Origin: Adhaeribacter rhizoryzae
GTDB taxonomy: Bacteria; Bacteroidota; Bacteroidia; Cytophagales; Hymenobacteraceae
DNA: 61,744 nucleotides
Direction of reading: 5' to 3'
Assembly: GCF_008629685.1 (NCBI RefSeq)
Contig: NZ_VWSF01000031.1
Location: 1-61,744 of the forward strand
The notes beneath the pieces are model-generated. The model ran no database searches and was not told the DNA's origin. It saw nothing but the letters and a program-made list of their open reading frames with translations. A program made the position numbers and the translations under genes. Of this stretch, positions 6,778 to 16,325 are shown piece after piece. Numbering within the stretch: the first letter of the stretch is position 1; every line of letters begins with the position of its first letter.

Positions 6778-9358
6778 AACAGTACCTTTTAGCGCTGTGA
6801 TGCCGGTACATTCCTTCGAAGCAGATAAAGTTATCTTTAAAGATGGCCGGGTAGGAGTTGGGTTTCGGGTAGAACCAGCCGAAATGGAGGCCTGGACTGA
6901 ACAGGACTTTGTTACTTTCAACAATACCCTGATGGGAGCGATGCGGCCTTTACCGGTTAATACCATTATTCAGAAAACAGATATTTATTACGACCGGCCT
7001 TACCGCGAAGATAAGAAAGAGCAAACTTATTTTGAAGGTAAAATGAATAAGCATTTCTTCGAAAGACTAGTGCTTTTTCAGAAGTCTTACCTGTTTATAA
7101 GTTTTGCTCCTGCCGAAGTTAAACCCATTAAAACCAATGCCCTTAATGCTTTAATTTCCCGCATGGGGGAGTCTCTGATCAGGAATCCCTTTGAAAGTTT
7201 AATTAAAACCCTGGAAATAGCTGAAGCCGCCGCTCATGAATTTGCCTCTACCTTATCCGACACCAGTGAAGTTAAATTAGAGCGTTTAAGCGCAGAGGAA
7301 ATCAGCGAGCTGTACCACCAATACTTTAACATGAGCTTTGACTCTTTGCCCGGTAGCCAGGAGCGCGAAATTTGTAATGCGGTTGGGACCCTGGCCGTAG
7401 GAGAGCATAAAGTTAATGTTATCTCTATGATTGGGCAGGGTAGCGAACAGTACCCCGCTGTTCTTAACAGCTACGGGGTTACTGCGCCCATGCTATATCC
7501 GCTTACTAATTCCTTGCAATGCCCGCATATTTTAACGCAGGCGTTTGCCATTCATGACACGCGGGCAGCCCTTTCGGGCCTGGATACCGACCGGAAGCTT
7601 AATAATTCCCTTTCGCGGCTGGCCACCCAGGATAACCAGTTAAGGGCTTTAGAAATAGAACAGTTTACCGCCGAAGTGCGGGCCGAAAACAAACAGATTA
7701 TTGGTTTACACCTGTCGGTTCTGGTTTGGGAAACAAACGATTTCCTTAGGAAAGAAAATATTGAAAAAACCATGGCCGCTTTCCGGTATATGTTTGGTAC
7801 CGAAAGTGTAGTGGAATCTTATCTGGCCTTACCCCTGTATTTTGGCCTTTTACCCGGCAATGGTTATCAGATTCCGGACAGGTGGCTGGTAACCACGGCC
7901 GACCGCGGTGTGTGCTATATGCACTGGACGGCAACTTATAAAACCGATAAAGTAGGGGAATATTTTTGTGACCGGAACCGGAATTTACTACAGGTAAACT
8001 TATTTAACACCGACTTAGATAACCAAAACGCCATTGTAATCGGGCCTTCCGGTTCGGGCAAAAGTTATACGTTTGGTTCTATCGTGGTGCAGCGGCATGA
8101 ACGCCAGGCGCGGCAAATTCTGATTGATATTGGCGGCACCTACCGCAACGTGGTACAGTCGTTGAACGGCGTTGATTTTGAAAATACTTATTTCGAGTAC
8201 GACCCCGATAACCCGATTGAATTTAATCCCTTCCTGGTACCCCGCTCTGCCAATGGCCGGCAATGGTTGTACAACGATGAAAAAATAAATTTTCACTTGT
8301 CGTTGCTGGCTGTACTCTGGAAAGGCGGGGTAGAAGGTGCGCCCTTAAATAAATCCGAAAGAGCCATTTTGAGCCGGTTCTTGATCCAGTATTACAAATA
8401 CCTGAACGAGGCTGGCAATGCAGGGCAAACCGATGAAGAAATGCCTGGCATGGCAAGTTTTGTCCGGTTTGTAAAAAGATTTGATGCCCAAATGCAGCAT
8501 ACTCCAGTAGAACCGGACGGTAGGGAAGAAATGCGCAGCCAGTACAAACAAGATATGAGTTACTTTGATCTTCATCAGTTCTTTTTAGTGCTCGCGCAAT
8601 TTACCGAAGGCGGACGTTATGAGCGCGTACTTAATGCCCGGCAGGACGTGGAGCTTTCGGAATACCGGCTCATTTGTTTTGACTTGGCTAAGGTTAAAAC
8701 CGATCCCGATTTGTACCCGGTGGTGGCCATGCTCATTACCGAGCTCTCCCTGGACTTGTTCCGGAAATTTCCGGACGACATTAAATATATTGCCCTGGAC
8801 GAAGCCTGGGCCATGCTTTCCGGCGGCGTAATGGAAGACTTTATAGTATCCATGTACCGCACCATCCGGAAAACAAACGGGTCCATTACCATCATTACCC
8901 AAGGCATTGGCGAAATTGTAGAAAGCAAAATTGGCTACGCGCTAATTAATAACAGCTCTACCAAAATAATTCTGCGGCACGCCAACCCCGATTCCATGGC
9001 CCAGCTGCAAACACCTTTGGGCTTTACCAACCACGAAATGGATTTAATAAAATCTGTTCGGTCTACCGCTGATTTCCGGGAGTTTTTTATCAAGCAAGGA
9101 TCCAAAGGTAAGGTATATGTTCTGGAAGCTGCCCCGGAACTAAACGCCATTCTGAGTTCGAAGCCGCTGGAGCGAAATCACCTGAACCGGTTGGTGAAAC
9201 GATATCAGCAACAGCATAAGCGGTTTGTTATTGATAAGAATGGCAAAGTAAAAACCGAAAATGGCTTACCAATTTTTGAAACCTATACCGAGCAACGCTT
9301 AGATTATGCAGTGGAGCAGTTTACAGAAGATAAAAGGGCCGGATTACTAGGAAAATAG
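6764..9358 (+). CDS. traG: TraG conjugation ATPase (VirB4-like)
   Basis: An 864-residue VirB4-type ATPase that energises pilus assembly and DNA transfer at the inner membrane. The Walker A motif GPSGSGKS lies at about residues 427-434 and the Walker B motif YIALDEAW near 675-682. Later ITIITQGIGEI and HANPDSMAQLQ match conserved C-terminal VirB4 motifs. Length fits the Bacteroides TraG family; in that nomenclature TraG is the VirB4 homologue and not the coupling protein. The gene is full length without visible damage, and traJ begins two bases after its stop. Confidence 0.95.
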   Translation: MKKDKTVPFSAVMPVHSFEADKVIFKDGRVGVGFRVEPAEMEAWTEQDFVTFNNTLMGAMRPLPVNTIIQKTDIYYDRPYREDKKEQTYFEGKMNKHFFERLVLFQKSYLFISFAPAEVKPIKTNALNALISRMGESLIRNPFESLIKTLEIAEAAAHEFASTLSDTSEVKLERLSAEEISELYHQYFNMSFDSLPGSQEREICNAVGTLAVGEHKVNVISMIGQGSEQYPAVLNSYGVTAPMLYPLTNSLQCPHILTQAFAIHDTRAALSGLDTDRKLNNSLSRLATQDNQLRALEIEQFTAEVRAENKQIIGLHLSVLVWETNDFLRKENIEKTMAAFRYMFGTESVVESYLALPLYFGLLPGNGYQIPDRWLVTTADRGVCYMHWTATYKTDKVGEYFCDRNRNLLQVNLFNTDLDNQNAIVIGPSGSGKSYTFGSIVVQRHERQARQILIDIGGTYRNVVQSLNGVDFENTYFEYDPDNPIEFNPFLVPRSANGRQWLYNDEKINFHLSLLAVLWKGGVEGAPLNKSERAILSRFLIQYYKYLNEAGNAGQTDEEMPGMASFVRFVKRFDAQMQHTPVEPDGREEMRSQYKQDMSYFDLHQFFLVLAQFTEGGRYERVLNARQDVELSEYRLICFDLAKVKTDPDLYPVVAMLITELSLDLFRKFPDDIKYIALDEAWAMLSGGVMEDFIVSMYRTIRKTNGSITIITQGIGEIVESKIGYALINNSSTKIILRHANPDSMAQLQTPLGFTNHEMDLIKSVRSTADFREFFIKQGSKGKVYVLEAAPELNAILSSKPLERNHLNRLVKRYQQQHKRFVIDKNGKVKTENGLPIFETYTEQRLDYAVEQFTEDKRAGLLGK

Positions 9359-9359
9359 T

Positions 9360-10727
9360 ATGGTAACACAATTACTTTTTGTAGCTCACGGCATCAACGA
9401 CAGTTTCCTCCGCGCCTGCGATCAGTCGCTAGAAACCGTTTTAATTATCTGCCGCTTTATTACCCCCACTTTTATGAGCATTGCCCTGCTTATTTCTATA
9501 GGCCGGGGTTACCTGTCGGGGCATGGTTTACAAATAGATTTCTCCCCGGTCATTAAGGCCCTGACATTATTTCTGCTGCTCTTCTTTTACCAGGACTTAA
9601 TGAACATTCTGGGAGCCGGCATTAAAGCCGTTACCCAGCTATTTGATGGCACGGAGAACGTTGGGGAAGCTTTGCAGAAACTAACAACTCCGCCCGGCAT
9701 TGCCGCTGCTGCGCAATCCGATAATGTGGCCCCGTCGGATGTGGTAGAGCAGGGTGGCGCCTGGTACTCCAAAATCTACAACAGCATTGCGAGCTTTTCC
9801 ATCATGAACCTGATTACGCAATTCTTTACTACTACCACTGTGCTAATCGTGCGGCAAACCGTGTTGTTTATCCGGCAATTTATTTTAGGGTTTCTATACG
9901 TAATCGGCCCAATTGCCATTTGCCTTTCTGTTGTTCCGGCTTTCTCGGGATTGGCTATTAAGTGGCTGCAAAACTTTATTGCGGTTCAGTTCTGGGCCTT
10001 AACTATGAACTTGTTGGATTTGATTTACGCCAATTTTGCGGAACAGAATACAATAGCCAGCGGGATGTTCGGCAGCATGGCTATGGCTGACCAGAGTTAT
10101 AACGATGCGCAATTTCTGCTGATGTCGGTTGCCTTTATAATTCTGTACATTATGGTACCCACGCTCACCAGTTATTTTATTGGTTCTACAGCGGTACAAT
10201 CTTTTATGGGGGCGGCGGTAGGCATGGCGGCCGGGGCCGCTGCAACCGCCGGAGCTGTTGCCTTTCCGGCAGCAGCAGGAGGAGGGGCCAGTAGTGCCCT
10301 GGGCAGAGCGATGGGATTTACCAACACCGGTGGATCCGGCAGTGTCAAGTTCACGAGTAGTAGCAGTCCGGGTTTTAGTTCCAATAGTAGCAACAGCAAT
10401 AATTCTGCACCGGCAATGGCTTCAGGTGGCGGAATAGCTGCTCCGGTCCGGTATAAAAACAGTACGCCTACCCCCATGGCAACTACAACACCTGCCGGCA
10501 GCAGCGTTTCTAAATCTTCTATTAGTCCGGGTTCTAATTATAAATCTTCCGGTGAAAGTGGTACGGGCAATAGCTCCGGAACGAATACCAAAAGTTCTGT
10601 TGCTTACACGGGCAACACTTTACCCACTATGAGTGCTTCAGAAAACGCAGGTACGGCCATTAGGCAGACTTATACTACTCAAAAGCTGGCTGCCTATGAT
10701 GATTTAGAAGATTTGTTTAAGGATTAA
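9360..10727 (+). CDS. traJ: TraJ conjugal transfer membrane protein (VirB6-like)
   Basis: A 455-residue polytopic inner-membrane protein. Hydrophobic segments cluster at residues 25-50, 65-85, 150-175, 180-200, 205-225 and 255-275, as in TraJ/VirB6 proteins that shape the secretion channel. From about residue 285 the sequence turns into a low-complexity Ala/Gly then Ser/Thr/Asn-rich tail, longer than in many homologues and probably disordered. It starts two bases after traG and 29 bp before traK. Confidence 0.85.
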   Translation: MVTQLLFVAHGINDSFLRACDQSLETVLIICRFITPTFMSIALLISIGRGYLSGHGLQIDFSPVIKALTLFLLLFFYQDLMNILGAGIKAVTQLFDGTENVGEALQKLTTPPGIAAAAQSDNVAPSDVVEQGGAWYSKIYNSIASFSIMNLITQFFTTTTVLIVRQTVLFIRQFILGFLYVIGPIAICLSVVPAFSGLAIKWLQNFIAVQFWALTMNLLDLIYANFAEQNTIASGMFGSMAMADQSYNDAQFLLMSVAFIILYIMVPTLTSYFIGSTAVQSFMGAAVGMAAGAAATAGAVAFPAAAGGGASSALGRAMGFTNTGGSGSVKFTSSSSPGFSSNSSNSNNSAPAMASGGGIAAPVRYKNSTPTPMATTTPAGSSVSKSSISPGSNYKSSGESGTGNSSGTNTKSSVAYTGNTLPTMSASENAGTAIRQTYTTQKLAAYDDLEDLFKD

Positions 10728-10756
10728 TAATATTCAAACTACTAAGAAAGAGCAAC

Positions 10757-11503
10757 ATGAATAATGTAAGGGATTTGAACACTTCTTTTAAAACCATGCG
10801 AACCATTGCCCTGGCCTGTATCATTGGGTTTGTGGTATTGGCAGTAAGCGCAGGTTATGGCTTTTACAAAGTTACCCAGGATGCCGGGCGCAGGGTATAT
10901 GTGGTTACCAATTCCGGCTCGGCTGCGGCCTTGGCGGTGCAGGAAAATACCCATACACCTTTTGAAGCCAGAAACATGATAAAGGGCTTCATGAGAACCA
11001 TGTTTGGCCATGACCAATACACCTTTAAACAAAATTTAGATGCGGCTTTACCTTTAATAGAGGGCGCGGGTGGTCGCCGGATATTTGAAAACTTTAACCG
11101 GGGCCAAGTACTGCAAAATTACCAGCGATATTCGGCCCGTTCGGTTCTGGATGTAGACAGTATTTACCTGGATATGAGTGCCCGGCCATATTCTGGTCGG
11201 GTTTACACCAAGCAGCGCATTTTTATAGGAGACCAGCAACGGCAAAGTCTACCCATGGCAGCTAGGTTTAATTTAATTGAAACCGATCGTTCGGACGAGA
11301 ATCCCTACGGTTTATTAATTACCAATTTCGACTATATCGCTTACAACCCACCGGTTTCGCGGGAAGAAAAAGAATTTTTGAAGCAGCAGGAAGCGGATCG
11401 CCAGCGAAGATTACGCGATGCAGCCGCCGGTGCCGGCGTAGCGCCATCGCAGGGGTATTCTAATGAGGCTTTACCAGACGAAGCGGTACAACCAGGCCGA
11501 TAA
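10757..11503 (+). CDS. traK: TraK conjugal transfer protein (VirB8-like)
   Basis: A 248-residue protein with a short cytoplasmic N-terminus, one membrane helix (about residues 16-38, IALACIIGFVVLAVSAGYGFY) and a periplasmic domain of about 170 residues. The region around ARNMIKGFMRTMFGHDQYTF and NPYGLLITNFDYI is characteristic of TraK of Bacteroides elements, which has a VirB8-like fold and links the inner and outer membrane complexes. The tail from residue 205 is charged and helical. Confidence 0.9.
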   Translation: MNNVRDLNTSFKTMRTIALACIIGFVVLAVSAGYGFYKVTQDAGRRVYVVTNSGSAAALAVQENTHTPFEARNMIKGFMRTMFGHDQYTFKQNLDAALPLIEGAGGRRIFENFNRGQVLQNYQRYSARSVLDVDSIYLDMSARPYSGRVYTKQRIFIGDQQRQSLPMAARFNLIETDRSDENPYGLLITNFDYIAYNPPVSREEKEFLKQQEADRQRRLRDAAAGAGVAPSQGYSNEALPDEAVQPGR

Positions 11504-11525
11504 TTCAAAACAAAATTATAGCACC

Positions 11526-12365
11526 ATGAATAAATTCCGATTCACTTACATTTTCTATCTCTTGGTTTTGGCAACCGGTGCGGCTCAAGCGCAAAAAGTT
11601 ACCCGATTGTCGGATATCGCTGTTTCCGATTCTTCCACTACTTATATGGTATTCAATGGGCCTGTATCGCTGGTTGATGTGGGCATGGCCGACAATTATT
11701 CGGTTAAAATAGAAGCCAATGCGGTTTTTGTCCGGGCCCGGAAAAAGAATACCACCCCAACACCCATTTTAATTCGCTACGGCTCTAAATACTGGATGGG
11801 AAGATTGGTTTACAAGGCAGGCCCGGTTTTGCAATTGTATGATTTTAATAACAACACCGGCACGATGGCAACTGGTGGAACTACGGAAAATGCCCTGGCT
11901 ATGGACAAAGCGGAAGCCAATCAGGAGGTAGTGGCAAGTAACCTCTCTAAGCTACGGAAAGTGAAGGAAGAACTTCAGTCAGTAGCGGTAATCGAAAATG
12001 ACTTGGTGCTGTCCCTGGCCAATATTCGCAACGACAAGGATTTCACCTATCTGCGCTTTAAAGTCATTAATAAAACCAACATTGATTACAATGTAGATTT
12101 CACGGATTTTCAGCTGGTAGAAAATTCGAAAAAGAAATTCCTGGGAAGGAAGAAAAACCAGGCGCGGCGGCCACTGGAGCCCGCCGGCGGAGAAGCCAAC
12201 CAAAATATTACCGGGCGCACAACCGGCTACTTGACCTATGCCATTCCGCTTTATGCCGCCACCGAAAACGGGTACCTGGAAGTAACCTTACGGGAACTGA
12301 ATGGAGCGCGGGTACTGGTATTACCAATTCCGAGCAAAATAATTAATAAAGCCGCCAGCATTTAA
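11526..12365 (+). CDS. traN: TraN conjugal transfer protein (DUF4138, VirB9-like)
   Basis: I place the start at the ATG at 11526, not at the upstream ATG at 11463 inside traK, because residues 1-23 from 11526 (to AQAQK) form a clean signal peptide. The mature protein belongs to the DUF4138/TraN family: an N-terminal beta domain (TTYMVFNGPVSLVDVG) and a C-terminal domain (NIRNDKDFTYLRFKVINKT). TraN is the VirB9-like component of the outer-membrane core. In CTnDOT traN follows traM; here it precedes it. Confidence 0.88.
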   Translation: MNKFRFTYIFYLLVLATGAAQAQKVTRLSDIAVSDSSTTYMVFNGPVSLVDVGMADNYSVKIEANAVFVRARKKNTTPTPILIRYGSKYWMGRLVYKAGPVLQLYDFNNNTGTMATGGTTENALAMDKAEANQEVVASNLSKLRKVKEELQSVAVIENDLVLSLANIRNDKDFTYLRFKVINKTNIDYNVDFTDFQLVENSKKKFLGRKKNQARRPLEPAGGEANQNITGRTTGYLTYAIPLYAATENGYLEVTLRELNGARVLVLPIPSKIINKAASI

Positions 12366-12393
12366 CCAAGTGTTTTTAAAGGAAAACGGAGCT

Positions 12394-13782
12394 ATGGAAA
12401 AGCTTAACCAGTACCAGAACGAAATGAGTTTTGAAGAACCCGATCAGGCAGATAAAAATGCTGTGTTGCTGAAGCCGGTAAAACGCACCCCGACAGAAAT
12501 GCTACAAGAACATTGGTTTAAATTCCTCATAGGATTAGTTGTCCTGATATTTTTTGGGCTATTTCTGTGGTTAAAGTCCGCCCAGAAAGCCGCTTCCTCA
12601 GCCGTGGTACCAGTAGCGGCGGCTTCAGAAAATATAGAGCAGGCTATACCGGAAGCAAGCACGGAAAACATAGAAAATAAATCACCCTCGGTTATCCTGG
12701 AAGAACAACGCAAAGCGGAACAGGAGGCGCAACATGCGGCCGCTGGCCCCACAGAAGAAGAAGTGGTAAATGCTTTTGTGATAGATACAGTTGGGCAAGC
12801 CGCCCGTAGGCGGTACAATTTGCAATTGCAACGGCAAAGAAAAGAACAAGCCCGCCTGGCTGCGCTTAACCTCGATACCATCGAAACAACCGTACAAGAC
12901 AGAACCACCGGCCAATATCGTACTCAAAAGGTTGTTGTTTCGCGCAGCACCGGGAATTCCCGAAATGGTGATTTGGCGGCAAACAAGAATAGGGCGGTAG
13001 GGAAAAAATATGCTTTACCTGCTTACGATGCGGACGGAACACCTTTTGAAACCAACCCGGATGTGCTGCGCATGTTGGCGGCATCTTCGCCGCAGACCCG
13101 CCAGGTTTACGAGCAAACTACCGGTAAACGCTACCGGGAACCGGGGGCAAGCCGCCCTAACCAGGCAGCTCCCCCAACCCTTTATAGTGCCGATGGCTTC
13201 AACACGTACAAAGTCAGAAATAGCCGCAATAACCCAGCATCTGGCAATAGTCAACCAGCCAATCTGACACCAGATGTATTTTATAAATGCGTGATTTCGG
13301 GCGAGCAAAAAATCAGAACCGGTTCGGTGGTAATAATGCGCCTGCTGGAAGATGCCGTCATATCGGGGGTTACCTTTCAAAAGAATATGGTATTTGCAGG
13401 CGTGGCTAAAGTAGAACCCAATCGGATTACTCTTAATGTTGATCGGCTGGGGCCAACCCAAGTGGCGGCCGGTATTTACGATTATAATTACATGCCGGGC
13501 ATTATGATTGATCCGGAAAAGCGGATTGCCAAAGATGTAGACCGGGGAATTTACGACATGCAGCGGCAAACCGGCCAGGAAATCAGTACGGCCATCGACC
13601 GCTCTGCGTCCGGTGCCAACTCGGTAGTGGGCGTAGCCGGCCGGGTAGCAGCCAATGCCATCTCCCGCCCTAAAACCCGCCAAAAACTCCGGGATGTGTT
13701 ACTGCCAGATGGTTACCCAATATTAATTACCTCGGCGGCAGCCGGGCAAATGAATATGGCGCCGGTTGGGAGCACTTATTAA
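12394..13782 (+). CDS. traM: TraM conjugal transfer protein (VirB10-like)
   Basis: The ATG at 12394 is preferred over an in-frame GTG at 12370 because GGAG sits seven bases upstream of it. The protein (462 residues) has a cytoplasmic head, one membrane helix near residues 41-58 (FKFLIGLVVLIFFGLFLWL), a long Gln/Ala/Glu/Arg-rich linker, and a C-terminal beta domain (FYKCVISGEQKIRTGSVV to LPDGYPILI) typical of conjugative transposon TraM. It spans the periplasm as the VirB10-like scaffold. It follows traN by 28 bp. Confidence 0.88.
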   Translation: MEKLNQYQNEMSFEEPDQADKNAVLLKPVKRTPTEMLQEHWFKFLIGLVVLIFFGLFLWLKSAQKAASSAVVPVAAASENIEQAIPEASTENIENKSPSVILEEQRKAEQEAQHAAAGPTEEEVVNAFVIDTVGQAARRRYNLQLQRQRKEQARLAALNLDTIETTVQDRTTGQYRTQKVVVSRSTGNSRNGDLAANKNRAVGKKYALPAYDADGTPFETNPDVLRMLAASSPQTRQVYEQTTGKRYREPGASRPNQAAPPTLYSADGFNTYKVRNSRNNPASGNSQPANLTPDVFYKCVISGEQKIRTGSVVIMRLLEDAVISGVTFQKNMVFAGVAKVEPNRITLNVDRLGPTQVAAGIYDYNYMPGIMIDPEKRIAKDVDRGIYDMQRQTGQEISTAIDRSASGANSVVGVAGRVAANAISRPKTRQKLRDVLLPDGYPILITSAAAGQMNMAPVGSTY

Positions 13783-13812
13783 AAATTCGTTTTAAATCTA
13801 AACAGGGGAGGT

Positions 13813-14697
13813 ATGAAAAAGATAGTAATAACCCTATTGGCTGCCGGGTTGCTGGTATCGCGGCCCAATAATACAGATGCGCAATTTGTGGTGAATGACC
13901 CGCTGCACATGGGCGTACATATCAGCGATTTTGCCAAGCGCCTGGCCCAATGGGCCGAAACCGTGCAGAACTACCAGGTAATAAAAGATGCCCGCACCAT
14001 TGCCGGAGTGACCAAAGATATAACTGGTGAAGTAAAGGATTTAACTTCGGAAAGTTTAGCGCTGCAAAGACAAATTCAGGCAGATTTAAGAAAAGTAAAC
14101 AGCATTATGGATTTGCGGATCTCGAACCCGGAGCAATTATTTGCCCGTGCTCTGGCCATGTCCGGTAACAGCTCCGGCACTTCGTATATGCCCCATTTCT
14201 CGAAAGCGCACCGGCTGCGGATTGCTTTACAAAACAATAACCCGGAAGAAGATATTAAAACCATATTTTCTGTTTTTTCCCGGACTGCCGGCGATTCGGA
14301 TATTAACGGCCGCATGAGTTCCGCAGAATACGTCGAGCGCCGGGAAGAAGCAGCCGTTTCGACGTATGCCTACGAGGAAATGAGCCAGAAAAAGAAAATT
14401 CAGACGGCTTTAAACTATTATAAAATAGCCGATGAAATGACCGAACAAAGCATAGAAATGAATGCTACCCTAAAAAATCCGGGTAGGTACGCCATGTCCG
14501 AAGGGGAGCGGATGGCTATGCTAAATGTCTCGAACGAAAATATGGTGAGAGCCATGCAGCTGCGGCAGGAAGCGGACAAATTATTGGCTGAGAGCACCCA
14601 CAAAGGTCCGGCCCACTTGGCTGCCGAAATGGTTTACACCGACCTAATGGCCCAAAAACAATTGATTGAATTGGAACGGCGAAACAAAAACAACTAA
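13813..14697 (+). CDS. VirB5-like/TraI-like conjugal transfer protein
   Basis: A 294-residue exported, helical protein with a signal peptide (about residues 1-23, ending at TDAQF) and a good AGGGGAGG ribosome-binding site just upstream. VVNDPLHMGVHISDFAKRLAQWAETVQNYQ resembles the start of mature VirB5-like proteins, where an early line about a target and a WxxxxxNY element recurs. The remainder is amphipathic helix. In Bacteroides elements the TraI position is held by a comparable exported protein, but the sequence match is loose, so I do not give the symbol. Its stop codon is immediately followed by the ATG of traO. Confidence 0.7.
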   Translation: MKKIVITLLAAGLLVSRPNNTDAQFVVNDPLHMGVHISDFAKRLAQWAETVQNYQVIKDARTIAGVTKDITGEVKDLTSESLALQRQIQADLRKVNSIMDLRISNPEQLFARALAMSGNSSGTSYMPHFSKAHRLRIALQNNNPEEDIKTIFSVFSRTAGDSDINGRMSSAEYVERREEAAVSTYAYEEMSQKKKIQTALNYYKIADEMTEQSIEMNATLKNPGRYAMSEGERMAMLNVSNENMVRAMQLRQEADKLLAESTHKGPAHLAAEMVYTDLMAQKQLIELERRNKNN

Positions 14698-15243
14698 ATG
14701 AAAAAGGCCCTTTTAATCTTATTTTTAGGAGTATTTATGGTGCCATACCCGGTAGCATTCGCACAAAGGCATGTTAAGCATATTTCTGCCTGGGGAACGC
14801 ATCTGGGTCGAACTGATAAAGGAACATTCTACGAAGTAAGTTATGCTAATTACCTCACCGATAAATTAACTTTACGGGTTAGCGGTTTACGGGAACACGG
14901 TGAACTATCTGCGGCGGGCAATTACCTGGCCCTAAGTAGCCGCCTGTTTATAGCCCCGGAACTATTCCGGATTGGGGAGGCTGTTTACTTTCACCTGCTA
15001 TTGGGAGTTAGCGGTGCTTACGAAAGAACAAATGAGCTTTTAGCTTTAGAGAATAGTGAAAACGACAAGGCCTACCGAACGCGCTTTACTTATGGGCCGC
15101 AAGCTGGGGCGGAAGCTGATATTTTCTTTAGTAACCGCATATCTTTAGTAGTTTCCGGAACAAAGGGAAAAATATTTAATAACTCCCATTTGGACGAATG
15201 GCCAGGCTATGCTGCGCTTGGGTTACGGTATCATTGCAGGTAA
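14698..15243 (+). CDS. traO: TraO conjugal transfer outer-membrane protein
   Basis: A 181-residue protein with a signal peptide (residues 1-22, ending at AFAQ) and alternating strands consistent with a small outer-membrane beta-barrel ending in YHCR. The layout and the phrase GTFYEVSYANYLTDKLTLRVSG match TraO of Bacteroides elements. It directly follows the previous gene with no gap and is the last tra gene here; traP, traQ, the coupling protein and mobilisation genes are absent. Its TAA stop is also the first base group of an attC-like structure. Confidence 0.8.
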   Translation: MKKALLILFLGVFMVPYPVAFAQRHVKHISAWGTHLGRTDKGTFYEVSYANYLTDKLTLRVSGLREHGELSAAGNYLALSSRLFIAPELFRIGEAVYFHLLLGVSGAYERTNELLALENSENDKAYRTRFTYGPQAGAEADIFFSNRISLVVSGTKGKIFNNSHLDEWPGYAALGLRYHCR

Positions 15244-15305
15244 CGGGCCGCGTGTATGCGACACCCGTAGCGAAGCAGGGGTTTAGTATACACGTTGTTG
15301 GTGGC
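15241..15305 (+). other. attC-like hairpin immediately after traO
   Basis: CGTGTAT at 15251-15257 pairs perfectly with ATACACG at 15288-15294, with a weaker inner ACCC/GGGGT pairing. GTTGGTGGC (15297-15305) follows and is the reverse complement of GCCACCAAC at 15720-15728 across the next gene. The arrangement resembles the site at 1872-1933. It may also slow or end tra transcription. Confidence 0.4.
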
Positions 15306-15728
15306 TGTAATTCTTTATTCCCGGCCCTCAGCTATTAATAATTTTTCATATTCATCTTGGATTCCGCCCCTATTCAGAAACTTAGGTTCAGGCATGTTGT
15401 ATTTCTCTTTTATATGCTTTACAGCATCCTCAATATTTTTAAATTCTTCTGTTTCAAAATACTTATCAGGGTCAACGAAGGAGAAGGCATATAAATCCAG
15501 CCAATCCAGGCTACCTTCATCATACACTTCATAATAATTTACTTGAATTCGATTATTTTTCCCCTTTTGCAGGTCAACCCAGCTTATTATTTCATTGTCC
15601 TCCTTATTTCTACCAAAGAAAACTTCTATCGTTTTGCTTAAATTTAAAAGAGTTCCTATTTCTTGTTCAGTAAGGTATCTGGTCATTTTTAAAAGATAAG
15701 TTTTTATTATTGTTTTATTGCCACCAAC
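15297..15728 (-). mobile_element. Cassette-like unit 3 (gene between GTTGGTGGC inverted repeats)
   Basis: GTTGGTGGC at 15297-15305 and GCCACCAAC at 15720-15728 are exact inverted repeats that closely frame one gene, with hairpins outside both. The enclosed gene runs opposite to the apparent orientation of the hairpin cores, which is unusual but known for cassettes. Confidence 0.45.
15315..15686 (-). CDS. Small acidic protein of unknown function
   Basis: A 123-residue acidic protein with no signal peptide and no recognised domain. It is rich in Glu, Asp, Tyr and aromatic residues (for example WLDLYAFSFVDPDKYF), a composition shared by many immunity-type proteins, but this is only a resemblance. 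The ATG at 15686 is the first in the frame. It stands alone between cassette-like repeats and opposes traO. Confidence 0.6.
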   Translation of the reverse strand: MTRYLTEQEIGTLLNLSKTIEVFFGRNKEDNEIISWVDLQKGKNNRIQVNYYEVYDEGSLDWLDLYAFSFVDPDKYFETEEFKNIEDAVKHIKEKYNMPEPKFLNRGGIQDEYEKLLIAEGRE

Positions 15729-15762
15729 TAATGGATAAACGGAGTTCGTTCCGGTTATTAGT
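15727..15762. other. Imperfect hairpin at the right end of cassette-like unit 3
   Basis: ACTA-ATAA-CGGA pairs with TCCG-TTAT-TAGT around a short loop, with extra bases on both arms. This gives the same look as the attC-like site at 1886-1913. Confidence 0.35.
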
Positions 15763-16325
15763 CTTATGTGTGGAGTAGTATTACCCCTGATACCTTATTA
15801 ATTTTTATAATTAGAAGCCCGGTTTAACTCTCCATATATATGCTAATATATAGCAAAGCTTTAAATTATCAGACATAATTGTAATTTCCTTTAGTAATCA
15901 ATTGACACAGCTTTTACCCACATCGTGATGCAATAAACTACTAATAATTTTTTGATTTAGCAGATTCTTCCCCCTCATGCCTTTAAGACCAGCATACAGC
16001 TTATAAATACGATATACCAAAATGCGTAAATATTTATACAAAAAAGCATCATATAAATACCTATTCCGTATGCTTTTTACGTTCTCTTCTGAGAAGGGGT
16101 GAGGTAGGTAAAAAGTATTTTTATGGAGCTTAGAACACCTGGCAATAAGAACAAAACGGCTTATCTCCAGCACCAAGCAGTATAACCAGGGTGTACTTTA
16201 TGGGCTTAAATAACTTTGAATTAAATACTTAAGCTTCAGCACCCTTAAACTCTGAACTTACACCTGCTTTCAGAATCAGATTTGCAATTGTAATTAACCA
16301 GCGTTATAACTATAAATTAAGTATA
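15763..16325. other. Intergenic region without a supported gene
   Basis: AT-rich. A 92-codon frame on the minus strand (15898-16176) has no recognisable domain, signal or neighbour and I do not call it. No clear RNA gene or repeat was seen. Confidence 0.4.

Noticed and set aside
12444-13683. Long minus-strand frames opposite traM
   Set aside because: They are shadows of traM; the plus-strand frame has the TraM domain and operon context.
15898-16176. 92-codon minus-strand frame
   Set aside because: Basic and Tyr/Leu-rich, with no recognised domain, no sensible neighbour and AT-rich composition; treated as chance.
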